Shown here: positions 1 to 6,318 of the stretch, one piece after another
Numbering within the stretch: position 1 is the first letter of the stretch
Layout of the letters: the number at the start of each line of letters is the position of its first letter
NCBI GenBank assembly: GCA_003162615.1
Contig: PMNG01000083.1
Coordinates: 1 to 10,889, forward strand
Reading direction: 5' to 3'
DNA length: 10,889 nt
Origin: Methanothrix sp.
Lineage (GTDB): Archaea > Halobacteriota > Methanosarcinia > Methanotrichales > Methanotrichaceae
The notes under the pieces: model-generated
Told to the model about the DNA's origin: nothing
Seen by the model: only the letters and a program-made list of their open reading frames with translations
Databases searched by the model: none
Program-made: the position numbers and the translations under genes

Positions 1-23
1 TGACGTAACCAAATCGATCAATT

Positions 24-389
24 ATGAGCGCAGAGACACATATCCAAGATCCTTCCTCGACTTTTTGTTCCAGTCAGGGACTCTCAGCTCTCATTGGGAG
101 TGAGGGGTTGACAACGATAGTACAGAGGGAGAAAAAAAGAACCAGAGAAGAGATAATTTATCAAATCCTTGAAGTATGCTGCGGAGGCAGCAAAAAGTCC
201 GCAGTAGCCAATAAGGCAGCTTTGAATGCCAGAGTTGCGAATTCATACCTGGAGATGTTGATCAGAATTGGAATGATCGAGAAAAAAGATAGGCTATACA
301 TAACTACGCGCAAGGGGGCAAAGATTTTGACGGTTATGAAGAATGTCCAGGATGCTTTTACTAATTCGACGAACGTTCATAGCGATTGA
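24..389 (+). CDS. Small winged-helix (HTH_45-like) DNA-binding protein
   Basis: Encodes a 121-residue cytoplasmic protein. Residues about 38-110 look like the archaeal winged-helix fold often labelled HTH_45 / PF14947: a REEIIYQIL helix, a K-SAVANKAALN HTH helix pair, the recognition-helix stretch SYLEMLIRIGMIEK, and a wing ending in LYITTRKGAKIL. That family is presumed to be small transcriptional regulators, but no target can be read here. The first 36 residues are Ser/Thr/Gln-rich, low in complexity and probably disordered. The ATG at 24 is the only in-frame ATG ahead of the domain, and an in-frame stop (TAA at 6-8) closes the frame upstream. No Shine-Dalgarno is visible in the 23 bases before it, so the mRNA may be leaderless or the true start may be internal. 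The gene stands alone, 249 bases from the next one. The fold is fairly secure from the sequence pattern; the function is unknown. Confidence 0.75.
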   Translation: MSAETHIQDPSSTFCSSQGLSALIGSEGLTTIVQREKKRTREEIIYQILEVCCGGSKKSAVANKAALNARVANSYLEMLIRIGMIEKKDRLYITTRKGAKILTVMKNVQDAFTNSTNVHSD

Positions 390-459
390 CCGCTTAAAGC
401 AAGAATGCGCTTGGCCTCGTCCTGTATTCAGCTTACCGCTGCTCCATTTTTGTAGCTAA

Positions 460-534
460 ATGGATGGGATACCAGGCTCTTGAAAGGACTGCTGAGACAC
501 AAGAGCCAAACGAACCATCCTGAGGTACATCCAT
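460..534. repeat. Nested inverted repeat, possible structured RNA or relic element
   Basis: Bases 460-466 (ATGGATG) plus 470-473 (TACC) are together the exact reverse complement of 524-534, interrupted only by a 3-base bulge (467-469). Inside this 11-bp helix lies a second perfect 7-bp stem, 475-481 (GGCTCTT) with 501-507 (AAGAGCC), closing a 19-base loop. The whole would fold as a long bulged hairpin with an asymmetric internal loop (508-523). It sits between two rightward genes and upstream of the candidate promoter at 569-579. No ACA box or C/D boxes are convincingly placed, so it is not assigned to a guide RNA class. It could be a small RNA, a processing or termination structure for the upstream gene, or a MITE-like remnant. 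The strand is undetermined. Confidence 0.45.
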
Positions 535-560
535 GTGACTGATAGATACCGCCAAAAAGC

Positions 561-580
561 GAAAGATGGATATAGTTTAT
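561..580 (+). promoter_or_regulatory. Candidate BRE/TATA promoter for the PIN-ATPase gene
   Basis: A purine-rich stretch (GAAAGATGGA) is followed by TATAGTTTAT, resembling an archaeal BRE plus TATA box. Initiation about 25 bases downstream would fall near 595-605 and leave a leader of roughly 35-45 bases before the ATG at 639. AAGGA at 623-627 is a weak ribosome binding site for that ATG. The rest of the 390-638 gap holds only the inverted repeat at 460-534 and two short frames (16 and 19 codons) without ribosome binding sites. Confidence 0.4.
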
Positions 581-638
581 TCTTTAGCTCTATTTTAGAT
601 TTAACAGTTTGATTGATAATTCAAGGATGTTTTAGAAG

Positions 639-2444
639 ATGCAGTATTTAGTTCCAGATACAAGTGTGGTAATCGACGGCAGAATCTCCGCCAGGGTCAA
701 ATCGGGAGACCTCGCAGGCAGGAGAATTGTTATCCCCGAGGCCGTAGTGGCCGAACTGGAGGCCCAGGCCAACCACGGCCGAGATACCGGTGTAAAGGGT
801 CTTGAGGAGCTTCGCAGGCTCTCTGAGCTAGCCAAGAGCGGCAAGATCGAGCTGGAGTACGTGGGCGTCCGGCCGAATCTTGACCAGATCAAGCTTGCAG
901 GCGGTGGAGAGATAGACGCTATGATAAGGGACGTAGCCCTTGAGGTCGGGGCCTCCTTCATCACCAGCGATGGAACCCAGTTCAAGGTGGCTCAGGCCAT
1001 GGGCATAGACGTTGAGTACGTCCGGCCTCAGCGGGATCCCATAAAGCAGCTATCTTTGGAGAAGTACTTCACCGACGATACCCTGTCCATCCACCTCAAA
1101 GAGGGAACCATCCCCATGGCCAAACGGGGCAAGGTGGGTGATTTCAGCCTTGTGCGTATAGCTGACAAACCCTTGACCGAAAGGGACCTTCGAGACATAT
1201 CCAGGGAGATCTTCGATAGGGTGAAGGTCGATCCAGAGGGCTACATAGAGCTGGAGAAGATAGGTGCAACAGTGATCCAATTGGGGCCCATGCGGATTGC
1301 CATAGCCAAGCCGCCCTTCTCCGACGGACTGGAGATAACGGCTGTGCGGCCCGTGGCCAAGGTTGATTTTGACTCCTATAAACACAGCGCCATGCTGAAG
1401 GAGAGGCTGAAAGAGGGCCAGAGAGGATTGCTGATAGCCGGCCCACCGGGATCGGGAAAATCGACGTTCGCCGCGGGCATCGCCGAGTACCTTTTCAAGT
1501 GCAACTACGTAGTCAAGACTCTGGAGTCTCCGCGAGACCTCCAGGTTCCGCCTGAGATAACCCAATACGGCCCTCTTGAGGGAAGCATGGAAGCCTCTGC
1601 GGACATCCTCCTCCTGGTTCGGCCTGACTATACTATCTACGACGAGGTCAGGAAAACCAAGGACTTCATGGTCTTCGCAGACATGAGGCTGGCTGGTGTA
1701 GGCATGATCGGAGTCGTCCACGCAAACAAGCCCATCGACGCACTGCAGAGGCTTCTTGGAAGAGTGGAGATGGGCATGATTCCCCAGGTTGTGGACACAG
1801 TAGTCTTCATAGAGAAGGGCGAGGTGGCCAGGGTCCACGACGTGGAGTTCGTGGTCAAGGTTCCTTCAGGAATGGTCGAGGCAGACCTGGCCAGGCCGGT
1901 CATAGTGGTAAGAGACTTTGAAACGGGTGTCGTCGAGTACGAGATGTACACCTACGGCGAGGAGATAGTCGTCATGCCCGTGACCAAGGCCGTCAAGAAG
2001 CCTTCATGGAAGCTCGCCTCCCGTGAAATAGAGAAAGAGATGTCCCATCATGTGCGCGGGCCGGTGGATGTGGAGATGCTGACAGACTCTAGCGCCGTCA
2101 TAAGAGTTCCTCATGATGAGGCAGCCAGAGTCATAGGCAAGTCGGGCAAGAACATCGAGCAGATAGAAAAGACCCTTGGGATGCATATAGACGTGAGGAC
2201 CAGGGACGAAGCCAGTTCTATAACTCCCAGGATCGAAGAGACAGCCAAGCACCTGATCCTGTGGCTGGATGAGTGTGCCGGAGAGTCGGTCGATATTTAC
2301 ATAGGTGGGGACATGATATTCACCGCTACTGTGGGCAGAAAGGGCGACCTGAAGATCGCCAAAGCCTCAGAGATGGCCAAACACATCTTGAGGATGATAA
2401 AACGCGGGGAGAGAATCGAGGTTAGAAGGGCTGGCCAGGACTGA
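639..2444 (+). CDS. PIN domain / ATPase / KH domain protein (PINA-like, COG1855 type)
   Basis: The 601-residue protein has three modules. An N-terminal PIN nuclease domain (about 1-120) carries the acidic set D7, E39/E41, D93 and D111. A RecA/PilT-like ATPase domain (about 235-410) has Walker A GPPGSGKS at 268-275 and an acidic YDEVR segment at 334-338. A C-terminal KH domain has its GxxG loop at G500-G503. Proteins of this architecture occur across archaea. As I recall, the Sulfolobus homologue PINA forms a hexameric ring and promotes Holliday-junction branch migration with Hjm and Hjc, so a role in DNA repair or fork processing is the best guess. Older annotations call it PilT-like or VapC-family, but it is not a small toxin and no antitoxin gene is adjacent. 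All key residues are present. It appears monocistronic, facing the DUF63 gene. Confidence 0.9.
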   Translation: MQYLVPDTSVVIDGRISARVKSGDLAGRRIVIPEAVVAELEAQANHGRDTGVKGLEELRRLSELAKSGKIELEYVGVRPNLDQIKLAGGGEIDAMIRDVALEVGASFITSDGTQFKVAQAMGIDVEYVRPQRDPIKQLSLEKYFTDDTLSIHLKEGTIPMAKRGKVGDFSLVRIADKPLTERDLRDISREIFDRVKVDPEGYIELEKIGATVIQLGPMRIAIAKPPFSDGLEITAVRPVAKVDFDSYKHSAMLKERLKEGQRGLLIAGPPGSGKSTFAAGIAEYLFKCNYVVKTLESPRDLQVPPEITQYGPLEGSMEASADILLLVRPDYTIYDEVRKTKDFMVFADMRLAGVGMIGVVHANKPIDALQRLLGRVEMGMIPQVVDTVVFIEKGEVARVHDVEFVVKVPSGMVEADLARPVIVVRDFETGVVEYEMYTYGEEIVVMPVTKAVKKPSWKLASREIEKEMSHHVRGPVDVEMLTDSSAVIRVPHDEAARVIGKSGKNIEQIEKTLGMHIDVRTRDEASSITPRIEETAKHLILWLDECAGESVDIYIGGDMIFTATVGRKGDLKIAKASEMAKHILRMIKRGERIEVRRAGQD

Positions 2445-2456
2445 AATTTCCGGGCT

Positions 2457-2506
2457 GAGGCCTTTTTGGTTTTTAAGCCTCGACAATCTCTTGACAATCT
2501 CTTTTA
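2457..2506 (+). terminator. Putative terminator of the PIN-ATPase gene (hairpin and T-rich tract)
   Basis: GAGGC (2457-2461) pairs with GCCTC (2477-2481) across a T-rich loop containing TTTTT and GGTTTTT. The DNA stays strongly pyrimidine-rich beyond it. Archaeal termination mainly needs U-tracts, which are plentiful here just after the stop codon at 2444. The region also contains the exact 11-bp tandem duplication GACAATCTCTT (2482-2492 and 2493-2503). Confidence 0.5.
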
Positions 2507-2547
2507 TTCTCCATTCGTGTTTGGCGTTCTCTTGTTTGGCATCCTCT
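2482..2547. repeat. Two short tandem direct repeats in the convergent gap
   Basis: GACAATCTCTT occurs twice head to tail, at 2482-2492 and 2493-2503, without mismatch. A second tandem pair has a 15-base period: 2518-2532 and 2533-2547 match at 13 of 15 positions (both begin TGTTTGGC and end CTCT). Both lie in the gap between the converging PIN-ATPase and DUF63 genes. They look like slippage-type local duplications and have no evident function. Confidence 0.7.
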
Positions 2548-2587
2548 ATTTTTCATTTCTTTTTCTATCTGAATTTAGACCCCAAGA

Positions 2588-3418
2588 TTAGATGCCAAGT
2601 GTCAAACGCAATGTGTTCCTGATTGCGGGTGCCAGACCAAGGACAATTAGGGCCAGCTTTGTCAAGTTCAGTAGAGATTTATCTTCGATGTACTTGTCTA
2701 TGATACTGAGCAAGGGCAGCAGCACGAGGAGCTTCAGAGGATACATGATCGCTGCCGTGCCTGTGAGATCGATCAGGTAAGTTGGTACAACGTGCTTCTC
2801 GTAGTATCCGAACCAGTCCACACCGATGTAGGTTGAGCTGGCGTCCAGCATGTGAGAGTAAAGGATTGCCAGATTGTATCTGTTGTCTAAGAAATTAAGC
2901 TGGGGCAGAGGCACCCGCAGAAGGTAGATGATCCCTGTCAAGAAAGTGCCGAGGAATAGTACTGCAACAGGGACCAGTGGCCTCTGAATGCCTATCGTGG
3001 AAAGAGCTGCCAGATTTACGAAAGTCCAAAGCAATCCGATAGTGGCATAGACGCGGTGAAAGTTCTCTCCAAGGATCTTTCTGGTCAAGATGAGAGACGC
3101 AGTTGTAACCAAGAATACAAGGAAGTAAATCAAGGGAGTAATGAGCAGGTAGCTGGCCGGTGGCGTGACAAGGCCGGCATCCTCTATGACTCTCAGGCTT
3201 GATCCAGCCAGGACGTAAGGAAGGGTGTAGAGCACTAGCTTTTCGTCCATCTTCAGGTCCAGGCGTTTGAAGATCCTGATCAGGCCCAGGATGCAAATTC
3301 CTAGAAGAATGGCCCAGGTTACCGTGTTGACTGGATTGTACCCTGAGTCATAGATTATAGGCTCCACATAATATTTGTACACCCAGTTGTACACCCAAGT
3401 GCCGAGATCCGGGTTCAT
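2588..3418 (-). CDS. DUF63 family integral membrane protein
   Basis: Encodes a 276-residue polytopic membrane protein. Hydrophobic segments suggest about seven or eight helices, at roughly 31-50, 61-78, 88-112, 122-142, 148-169, 181-200, 220-242 and 252-272. Segments typical of the archaeal DUF63 family (PF01889) are YNPVNTVTW near 27-35, GSSLRVIEDAG near 72-82, and SHMLDASSTYIGVDWFG in the sixth helix region. The family has no established biochemical role; the buried His/Asp/Ser/Thr cluster in the last motif could be a functional site, which is my inference. The ATG at 3416-3418 is preceded on the minus strand by GGAGG with a 12-base spacer. It is divergent from the proteasome gene and convergent with the PIN-ATPase gene, so it is probably transcribed alone. 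Family assignment is confident; function is unknown. Confidence 0.85.
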   Translation of the reverse strand: MNPDLGTWVYNWVYKYYVEPIIYDSGYNPVNTVTWAILLGICILGLIRIFKRLDLKMDEKLVLYTLPYVLAGSSLRVIEDAGLVTPPASYLLITPLIYFLVFLVTTASLILTRKILGENFHRVYATIGLLWTFVNLAALSTIGIQRPLVPVAVLFLGTFLTGIIYLLRVPLPQLNFLDNRYNLAILYSHMLDASSTYIGVDWFGYYEKHVVPTYLIDLTGTAAIMYPLKLLVLLPLLSIIDKYIEDKSLLNLTKLALIVLGLAPAIRNTLRLTLGI

Positions 3419-3482
3419 CTAGCTTACTATCCTCCCGGATGGTATTTCTATCGTTCGGATCTTGTCAGGCCTATACGGCTAC

Positions 3483-3496
3483 AGACGTAGTCGTCT
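3483..3496. promoter_or_regulatory. Short inverted repeat upstream of the psmB promoter, possible operator
   Basis: AGACG (3483-3487), TAGT, then CGTCT (3492-3496) form a perfect 5-bp inverted repeat. It ends six bases before the BRE-like CGGAAAG of the psmB promoter and lies inside the divergent gap shared with the DUF63 gene. Position fits an activator or repressor site, but such a short palindrome can arise by chance. Confidence 0.25.
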
Positions 3497-3502
3497 CAAT
3501 TC

Positions 3503-3518
3503 CGGAAAGTATTTATAT
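3503..3518 (+). promoter_or_regulatory. BRE/TATA promoter of psmB-fttA
   Basis: CGGAAAG (3503-3509) followed by TATTTATAT (3510-3518) is a good archaeal BRE plus TATA box. The expected start about 25 bases downstream is near 3540, giving a leader of about 30 bases before the ATG at 3571. Confidence 0.65.
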
Positions 3519-3559
3519 TGACGAGAGAAAGGTATTTTGTCCATTTTCTGATTTTAGTT

Positions 3560-3564
3560 GAGGT
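3560..3564 (+). promoter_or_regulatory. Ribosome binding site of psmB
   Basis: GAGGT with a six-base spacer to the ATG at 3571 complements the archaeal 16S 3' end and fixes this start, which gives the expected short propeptide. Confidence 0.7.
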
Positions 3565-3570
3565 AATTAG

Positions 3571-4194
3571 ATGGTCGAGGTGTTCAAAGGTACAACTACG
3601 GTAGGAGTACTCTGCGATGGAGGCATTGTCCTGGCATCGGAGAGCCGCGCTACCATGGGTAACTTCATAGCAAGCAGCACAGCCAAGAAGATCTACCAGG
3701 TCGACGACCTGGCAGGGCTTACAACTGCTGGAGTAGTGGGAGATGCCCAATCCCTGGTCAGAATGGTCCAAGTGGAGGCCAGGCTTTATCGGATGCAGAG
3801 AGGCGAACCCCTTACAATAAAAGCCGTAACTTCGATGCTTTCGAACGTCCTCGCATCGAGGAGATATTTCCCGTTTATGGTGCAGTTGATACTGGGTGGC
3901 GTGGACAGGTACGGTCCAAAGATCTACTCCCTGGACGCCCTCGGGGGACAGATCGAGGAGAGGAGAATCGTGTCCACTGGTTCTGGATCCCCTACCGCTT
4001 ACGGTGTTCTGGAAGCACTCTACCAGCCCGGCATCAATGTGAAGGACGGAACAATTTTAGCTGCCAGGGCCATTAAGAATGCCATTAAAAGAGATTCGGC
4101 TTCTGGCGATAAGATAGAGCTTGTCAGGATAACCAAGGACAAGTACGAAGAGGTAGGCGATACGGAGTTAGAAGAGATAATGCGCCTCATTTAA
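3571..4194 (+). CDS. psmB: 20S proteasome beta subunit, catalytic
   Basis: This is the beta-type, active subunit of the archaeal 20S proteasome, which degrades unfolded and AAA-ATPase-delivered proteins in the cytoplasm. The 207-residue precursor has a seven-residue propeptide (MVEVFKG). Autocatalytic cleavage after G7 would expose T8 as the N-terminal nucleophile. In mature numbering the triad is complete: Thr1 (T8), Glu17 (E24) and Lys33 (K40). The supporting RDxxSG site (D175, S178) and the SGSGSPTAYG segment are also present. The length is typical. No alpha subunit or PAN ATPase gene lies in the window, so the complex is encoded at separate loci. The gene has its own promoter at 3503-3518 and is followed after 20 bases by fttA, which it probably leads in one transcript. 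A T6 tract separates the two and may reduce read-through. Confidence 0.97.
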   Translation: MVEVFKGTTTVGVLCDGGIVLASESRATMGNFIASSTAKKIYQVDDLAGLTTAGVVGDAQSLVRMVQVEARLYRMQRGEPLTIKAVTSMLSNVLASRRYFPFMVQLILGGVDRYGPKIYSLDALGGQIEERRIVSTGSGSPTAYGVLEALYQPGINVKDGTILAARAIKNAIKRDSASGDKIELVRITKDKYEEVGDTELEEIMRLI

Positions 4195-4196
4195 TC

Positions 4197-4209
4197 TTTT
4201 TTGGATGTG
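4197..4209 (+). promoter_or_regulatory. U-tract and ribosome binding site ahead of the TTG start of fttA
   Basis: Six T residues (4197-4202) run directly into GGATGTG (4203-4209), which matches the ideal GGAGGTG at all but one base and lies five bases before the TTG at 4215. The only in-frame candidate start after the psmB stop is this TTG: the ATG at 4205 is out of frame. The ribosome binding site therefore decides the TTG start. The U-tract resembles an archaeal termination or cleavage signal. Confidence 0.55.
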
Positions 4210-4214
4210 TTCTA

Positions 4215-6122
4215 TTGTCAGTTGAGGAAGTACTTTTTGAGCTTAAACGCAAGGTGCAGAGTAAGCTGCCGCCCGATACAAACGTAACGGGCCTGGAGTT
4301 CGAGGGCCCGGAGCTGGTCATATACACAGACGACCCGAGGAAACTGGCGGACGACGGAGAGATAATTAGGTCCCTGGCCAAGGAACTCCGAAAGCGCGTT
4401 GTGGTCAGGCCGGACCTGAAGGTGCTGGCCGAACCCGAGGTTGCCATAACCAAGATCCAGGAGGTAGTGCCAAAAGAAGCGGTCCTTACCGATTACTACT
4501 TCGATGGAGAGACTGGTGAGGTGGTTATAGAGGCAGAGAAGCCCGGGTTGGTGATAGGCAGGCACGGCGCTACTCTCCGAGAGATAACCAAGATGATCGG
4601 CTGGACCCCAAAGGTCGTCAGGACGCCGCCAGTCAGGTCCTCCACAATCGCCAACATAAAAGACTACCTGCGAAGCGTCCAACAGGAAAGAAAGACTATA
4701 CTGCGGACAGTCGGCAGAAAGATTCACCGAGACATAGCTTCAAAGGATCAATGGGTCAGGATATCCACCCTCGGAGGCTGCCGAGAGGTTGGACGTAGCT
4801 GCATGCTGCTGTCCACCCCGGAGTCCAGGATCATTATCGATTGCGGCATAAACGTCGGATCTGACGACTCTGCCACGCCTTTCCTTTATGTCCCGGAGGT
4901 TTACCCTCTGAACCAGATCGATGCAGTGGTTCTCACTCACGCTCACCTTGACCATGCGGGCTTGGTGCCCATGCTCTACAAGTACGGATACGATGGACCG
5001 ATCTACTGCACTCCGCCCACTCGCGACCTATTCGTTCTGCTTCAACTTGACTACATAGAGGTAACAGGGCGCGAGGGGAGAAAGCTTCCATACGACTCGA
5101 ATCTGATCCGTCAGGCACTCAAGCATACCATCACACTAAACTACGGAGATGTGACAGACATAGCCCCTGACACTAAACTCACAATGCACAATGCCGGCCA
5201 CATCCTGGGATCTTCCATTGCGCATTTCCACATAGGCGACGGCCTCTACAACGTGGCTTTCACCGGCGACTTCAAGTACGAAAGAACAAGGCTGTTCGAC
5301 CCGGCAGTCAACAGCTTCCCTCGTCTCGAGACGCTGGTCACCGAGGCCACATACGGCGGGGCCAACAGCATTCAGCCTTCCAGGAAAGAGGCTGAGGTCA
5401 ACCTCCTCAAAGTGGTAAAGGAGACCATCGGTAGAGGCGGAAAGGTCGTTATCCCCGCATTTGCTGTTGGAAGAAGCCAAGAGGTAATGATTGTCCTTGA
5501 GGAGGCCATCCGAAAGAAGGTCATAGATGAGGTGCCTGTTTATCTGGATGGGATGATCTTTGAGGCAACTGCTATCCACACCACCTATCCGGAGTACCTG
5601 AACAACGACCTCCGAGAATTGATTTTCCACCGAGGGATCAATCCATTCCTGGCCGAGTGCTTTGTCCAGGTGGAGAATCCGAGTAAGAGGACGGATGTAA
5701 TCGACGGGCCTCCGTGTGTTATTCTGGCCACAAGCGGCATGCTCAATGGCGGGCCGATAATGGAGTATTTGAAACGCCTCGGGCCGGACGAGAAGAACAC
5801 TCTTGTCATTGTCGGTTATCAGGCTGAAGGAACACTCGGGCGAAGGATCCAGAAAGGCTGGAAGGAAGTGCCTTTGTCATCCGAGGGTAAGACCCAGACT
5901 GTGAAGATGAACCTGGAAGTAACCACAGTCGATGGGTTCTCCGGTCACTCCGATCGCAATCAGCTCATGGAGTACATCCGTAGGATTTACCCCAAGCCCG
6001 GAAGGATCCTGACCAACCACGGTGATGAGAGCAGCTGTCTTGATCTGGCTTCGTCTCTTTACAAGAGGTACAGAATTCCGACCATGGCTCCCATGAACCT
6101 GGAGACTGTGAGGCTTATCTGA
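4215..6122 (+). CDS. fttA: aCPSF1 / FttA: KH-domain beta-CASP ribonuclease, transcription termination factor
   Basis: The 635-residue protein is the archaeal homologue of eukaryotic CPSF73. It is an endonuclease that cleaves nascent RNA after U-rich sites and releases RNA polymerase. Two KH domains fill about 1-145, with the second carrying GRHG (115-118). The metallo-beta-lactamase core has DCGIN, the zinc signature THAHLDH (H242, H244, D246, H247), H329 in GHILGSS and D352 in GDFKYE. The beta-CASP cap begins near VTEATYG (E377). The C-terminal metal histidines are probably H578 (GHSD) and H602 (TNHGDE). All catalytic residues are intact and the length matches the family. Translation starts at TTG, which may keep expression modest. 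It is probably cotranscribed with psmB. It acts with the transcribing polymerase; in relatives, dimerisation uses the C-terminus, which here ends LETVRLI. Confidence 0.96.
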   Translation: MSVEEVLFELKRKVQSKLPPDTNVTGLEFEGPELVIYTDDPRKLADDGEIIRSLAKELRKRVVVRPDLKVLAEPEVAITKIQEVVPKEAVLTDYYFDGETGEVVIEAEKPGLVIGRHGATLREITKMIGWTPKVVRTPPVRSSTIANIKDYLRSVQQERKTILRTVGRKIHRDIASKDQWVRISTLGGCREVGRSCMLLSTPESRIIIDCGINVGSDDSATPFLYVPEVYPLNQIDAVVLTHAHLDHAGLVPMLYKYGYDGPIYCTPPTRDLFVLLQLDYIEVTGREGRKLPYDSNLIRQALKHTITLNYGDVTDIAPDTKLTMHNAGHILGSSIAHFHIGDGLYNVAFTGDFKYERTRLFDPAVNSFPRLETLVTEATYGGANSIQPSRKEAEVNLLKVVKETIGRGGKVVIPAFAVGRSQEVMIVLEEAIRKKVIDEVPVYLDGMIFEATAIHTTYPEYLNNDLRELIFHRGINPFLAECFVQVENPSKRTDVIDGPPCVILATSGMLNGGPIMEYLKRLGPDEKNTLVIVGYQAEGTLGRRIQKGWKEVPLSSEGKTQTVKMNLEVTTVDGFSGHSDRNQLMEYIRRIYPKPGRILTNHGDESSCLDLASSLYKRYRIPTMAPMNLETVRLI

Positions 6123-6138
6123 AGGCTCTTGGCCCTTC
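6121..6138 (+). terminator. Weak hairpin after fttA
   Basis: GAAGG (6121-6125) pairs with CCTTC (6134-6138) across eight bases, overlapping the end of the fttA stop codon. Only a short TTT follows downstream, so it is a weak terminator candidate. The rest of the gap to 6253 is AT-rich with nothing else recognised. Confidence 0.25.
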
Positions 6139-6253
6139 GATGTAAGCTACCTTTAGAGGGCGTATCGCATGGGGATAAGAGATCAACCTGGAAGTAAAAC
6201 GAATAACTTAGATAGCTTCGCCTACTCACAATACATTATGCGATATGTTCTTC

Positions 6254-6266
6254 AAAAGGTTTATCG
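6254..6266 (+). promoter_or_regulatory. Candidate BRE/TATA promoter of the HTH-HTH-helicase operon
   Basis: AAAAGG followed by TTTATCG resembles a BRE and TATA box. Initiation about 25 bases on would be near 6288, just before the micro-ORF at 6295 and 27 bases before the GTG at 6315. The AT-rich gap offers other TATA-like strings (near 6231-6246), so the exact promoter is uncertain. Confidence 0.35.
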
Positions 6267-6294
6267 AATTCAAGCATATTATTTGAGGGCAAAC

Positions 6295-6318
6295 ATGTTC
6301 AAGCGAGGTTCTTTGTGA
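6295..6318 (+). CDS. Possible 7-codon leader ORF overlapping the next start
   Basis: ATG at 6295 is preceded at a five-base spacing by GAGGG (6285-6289). It opens a frame reading MFKRGSL and stopping at TGA (6316-6318). That stop overlaps the GTG start of the following gene within GTGA, and the micro-ORF contains that gene's ribosome binding site. The geometry would allow translational coupling. There is no codon-usage or conservation evidence, so it may be fortuitous. Confidence 0.25.
   Translation: MFKRGSL
6305..6309 (+). promoter_or_regulatory. Ribosome binding site fixing a GTG start
   Basis: GAGGT lies five bases before GTG at 6315. The nearby ATG at 6295 is out of frame with this gene, so the GTG is the supported start. 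Confidence 0.6.

Noticed and set aside
390..530. Short plus-strand frames starting with ATG at 405 (16 codons) and 465 (19 codons)
   Set aside because: Neither has a ribosome binding site or any recognisable product.
460..545. C/D box or H/ACA guide RNA
   Set aside because: CTGA strings occur at 492, 520 and 539, but no matching C box (TGATGA) is in place. No ACA box lies at the right distance after the hairpin.
639..1000. VapC-type toxin of a toxin-antitoxin pair
   Set aside because: The PIN domain is fused to an ATPase and a KH domain in a 601-residue protein, and no small antitoxin gene lies next to it.
1050..1838. 262-codon open frame on the minus strand inside the PIN-ATPase gene
   Set aside because: It is fully antisense to a well-supported gene with intact motifs. 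Its product is His/Cys/Leu-rich with no recognisable domain, as expected of a shadow frame.
2592..2780. 62-codon plus-strand frame at the end of the DUF63 gene
   Set aside because: Opposite strand of a clear membrane-protein gene. The composition follows the codons of the real gene, and there is no ribosome binding site.
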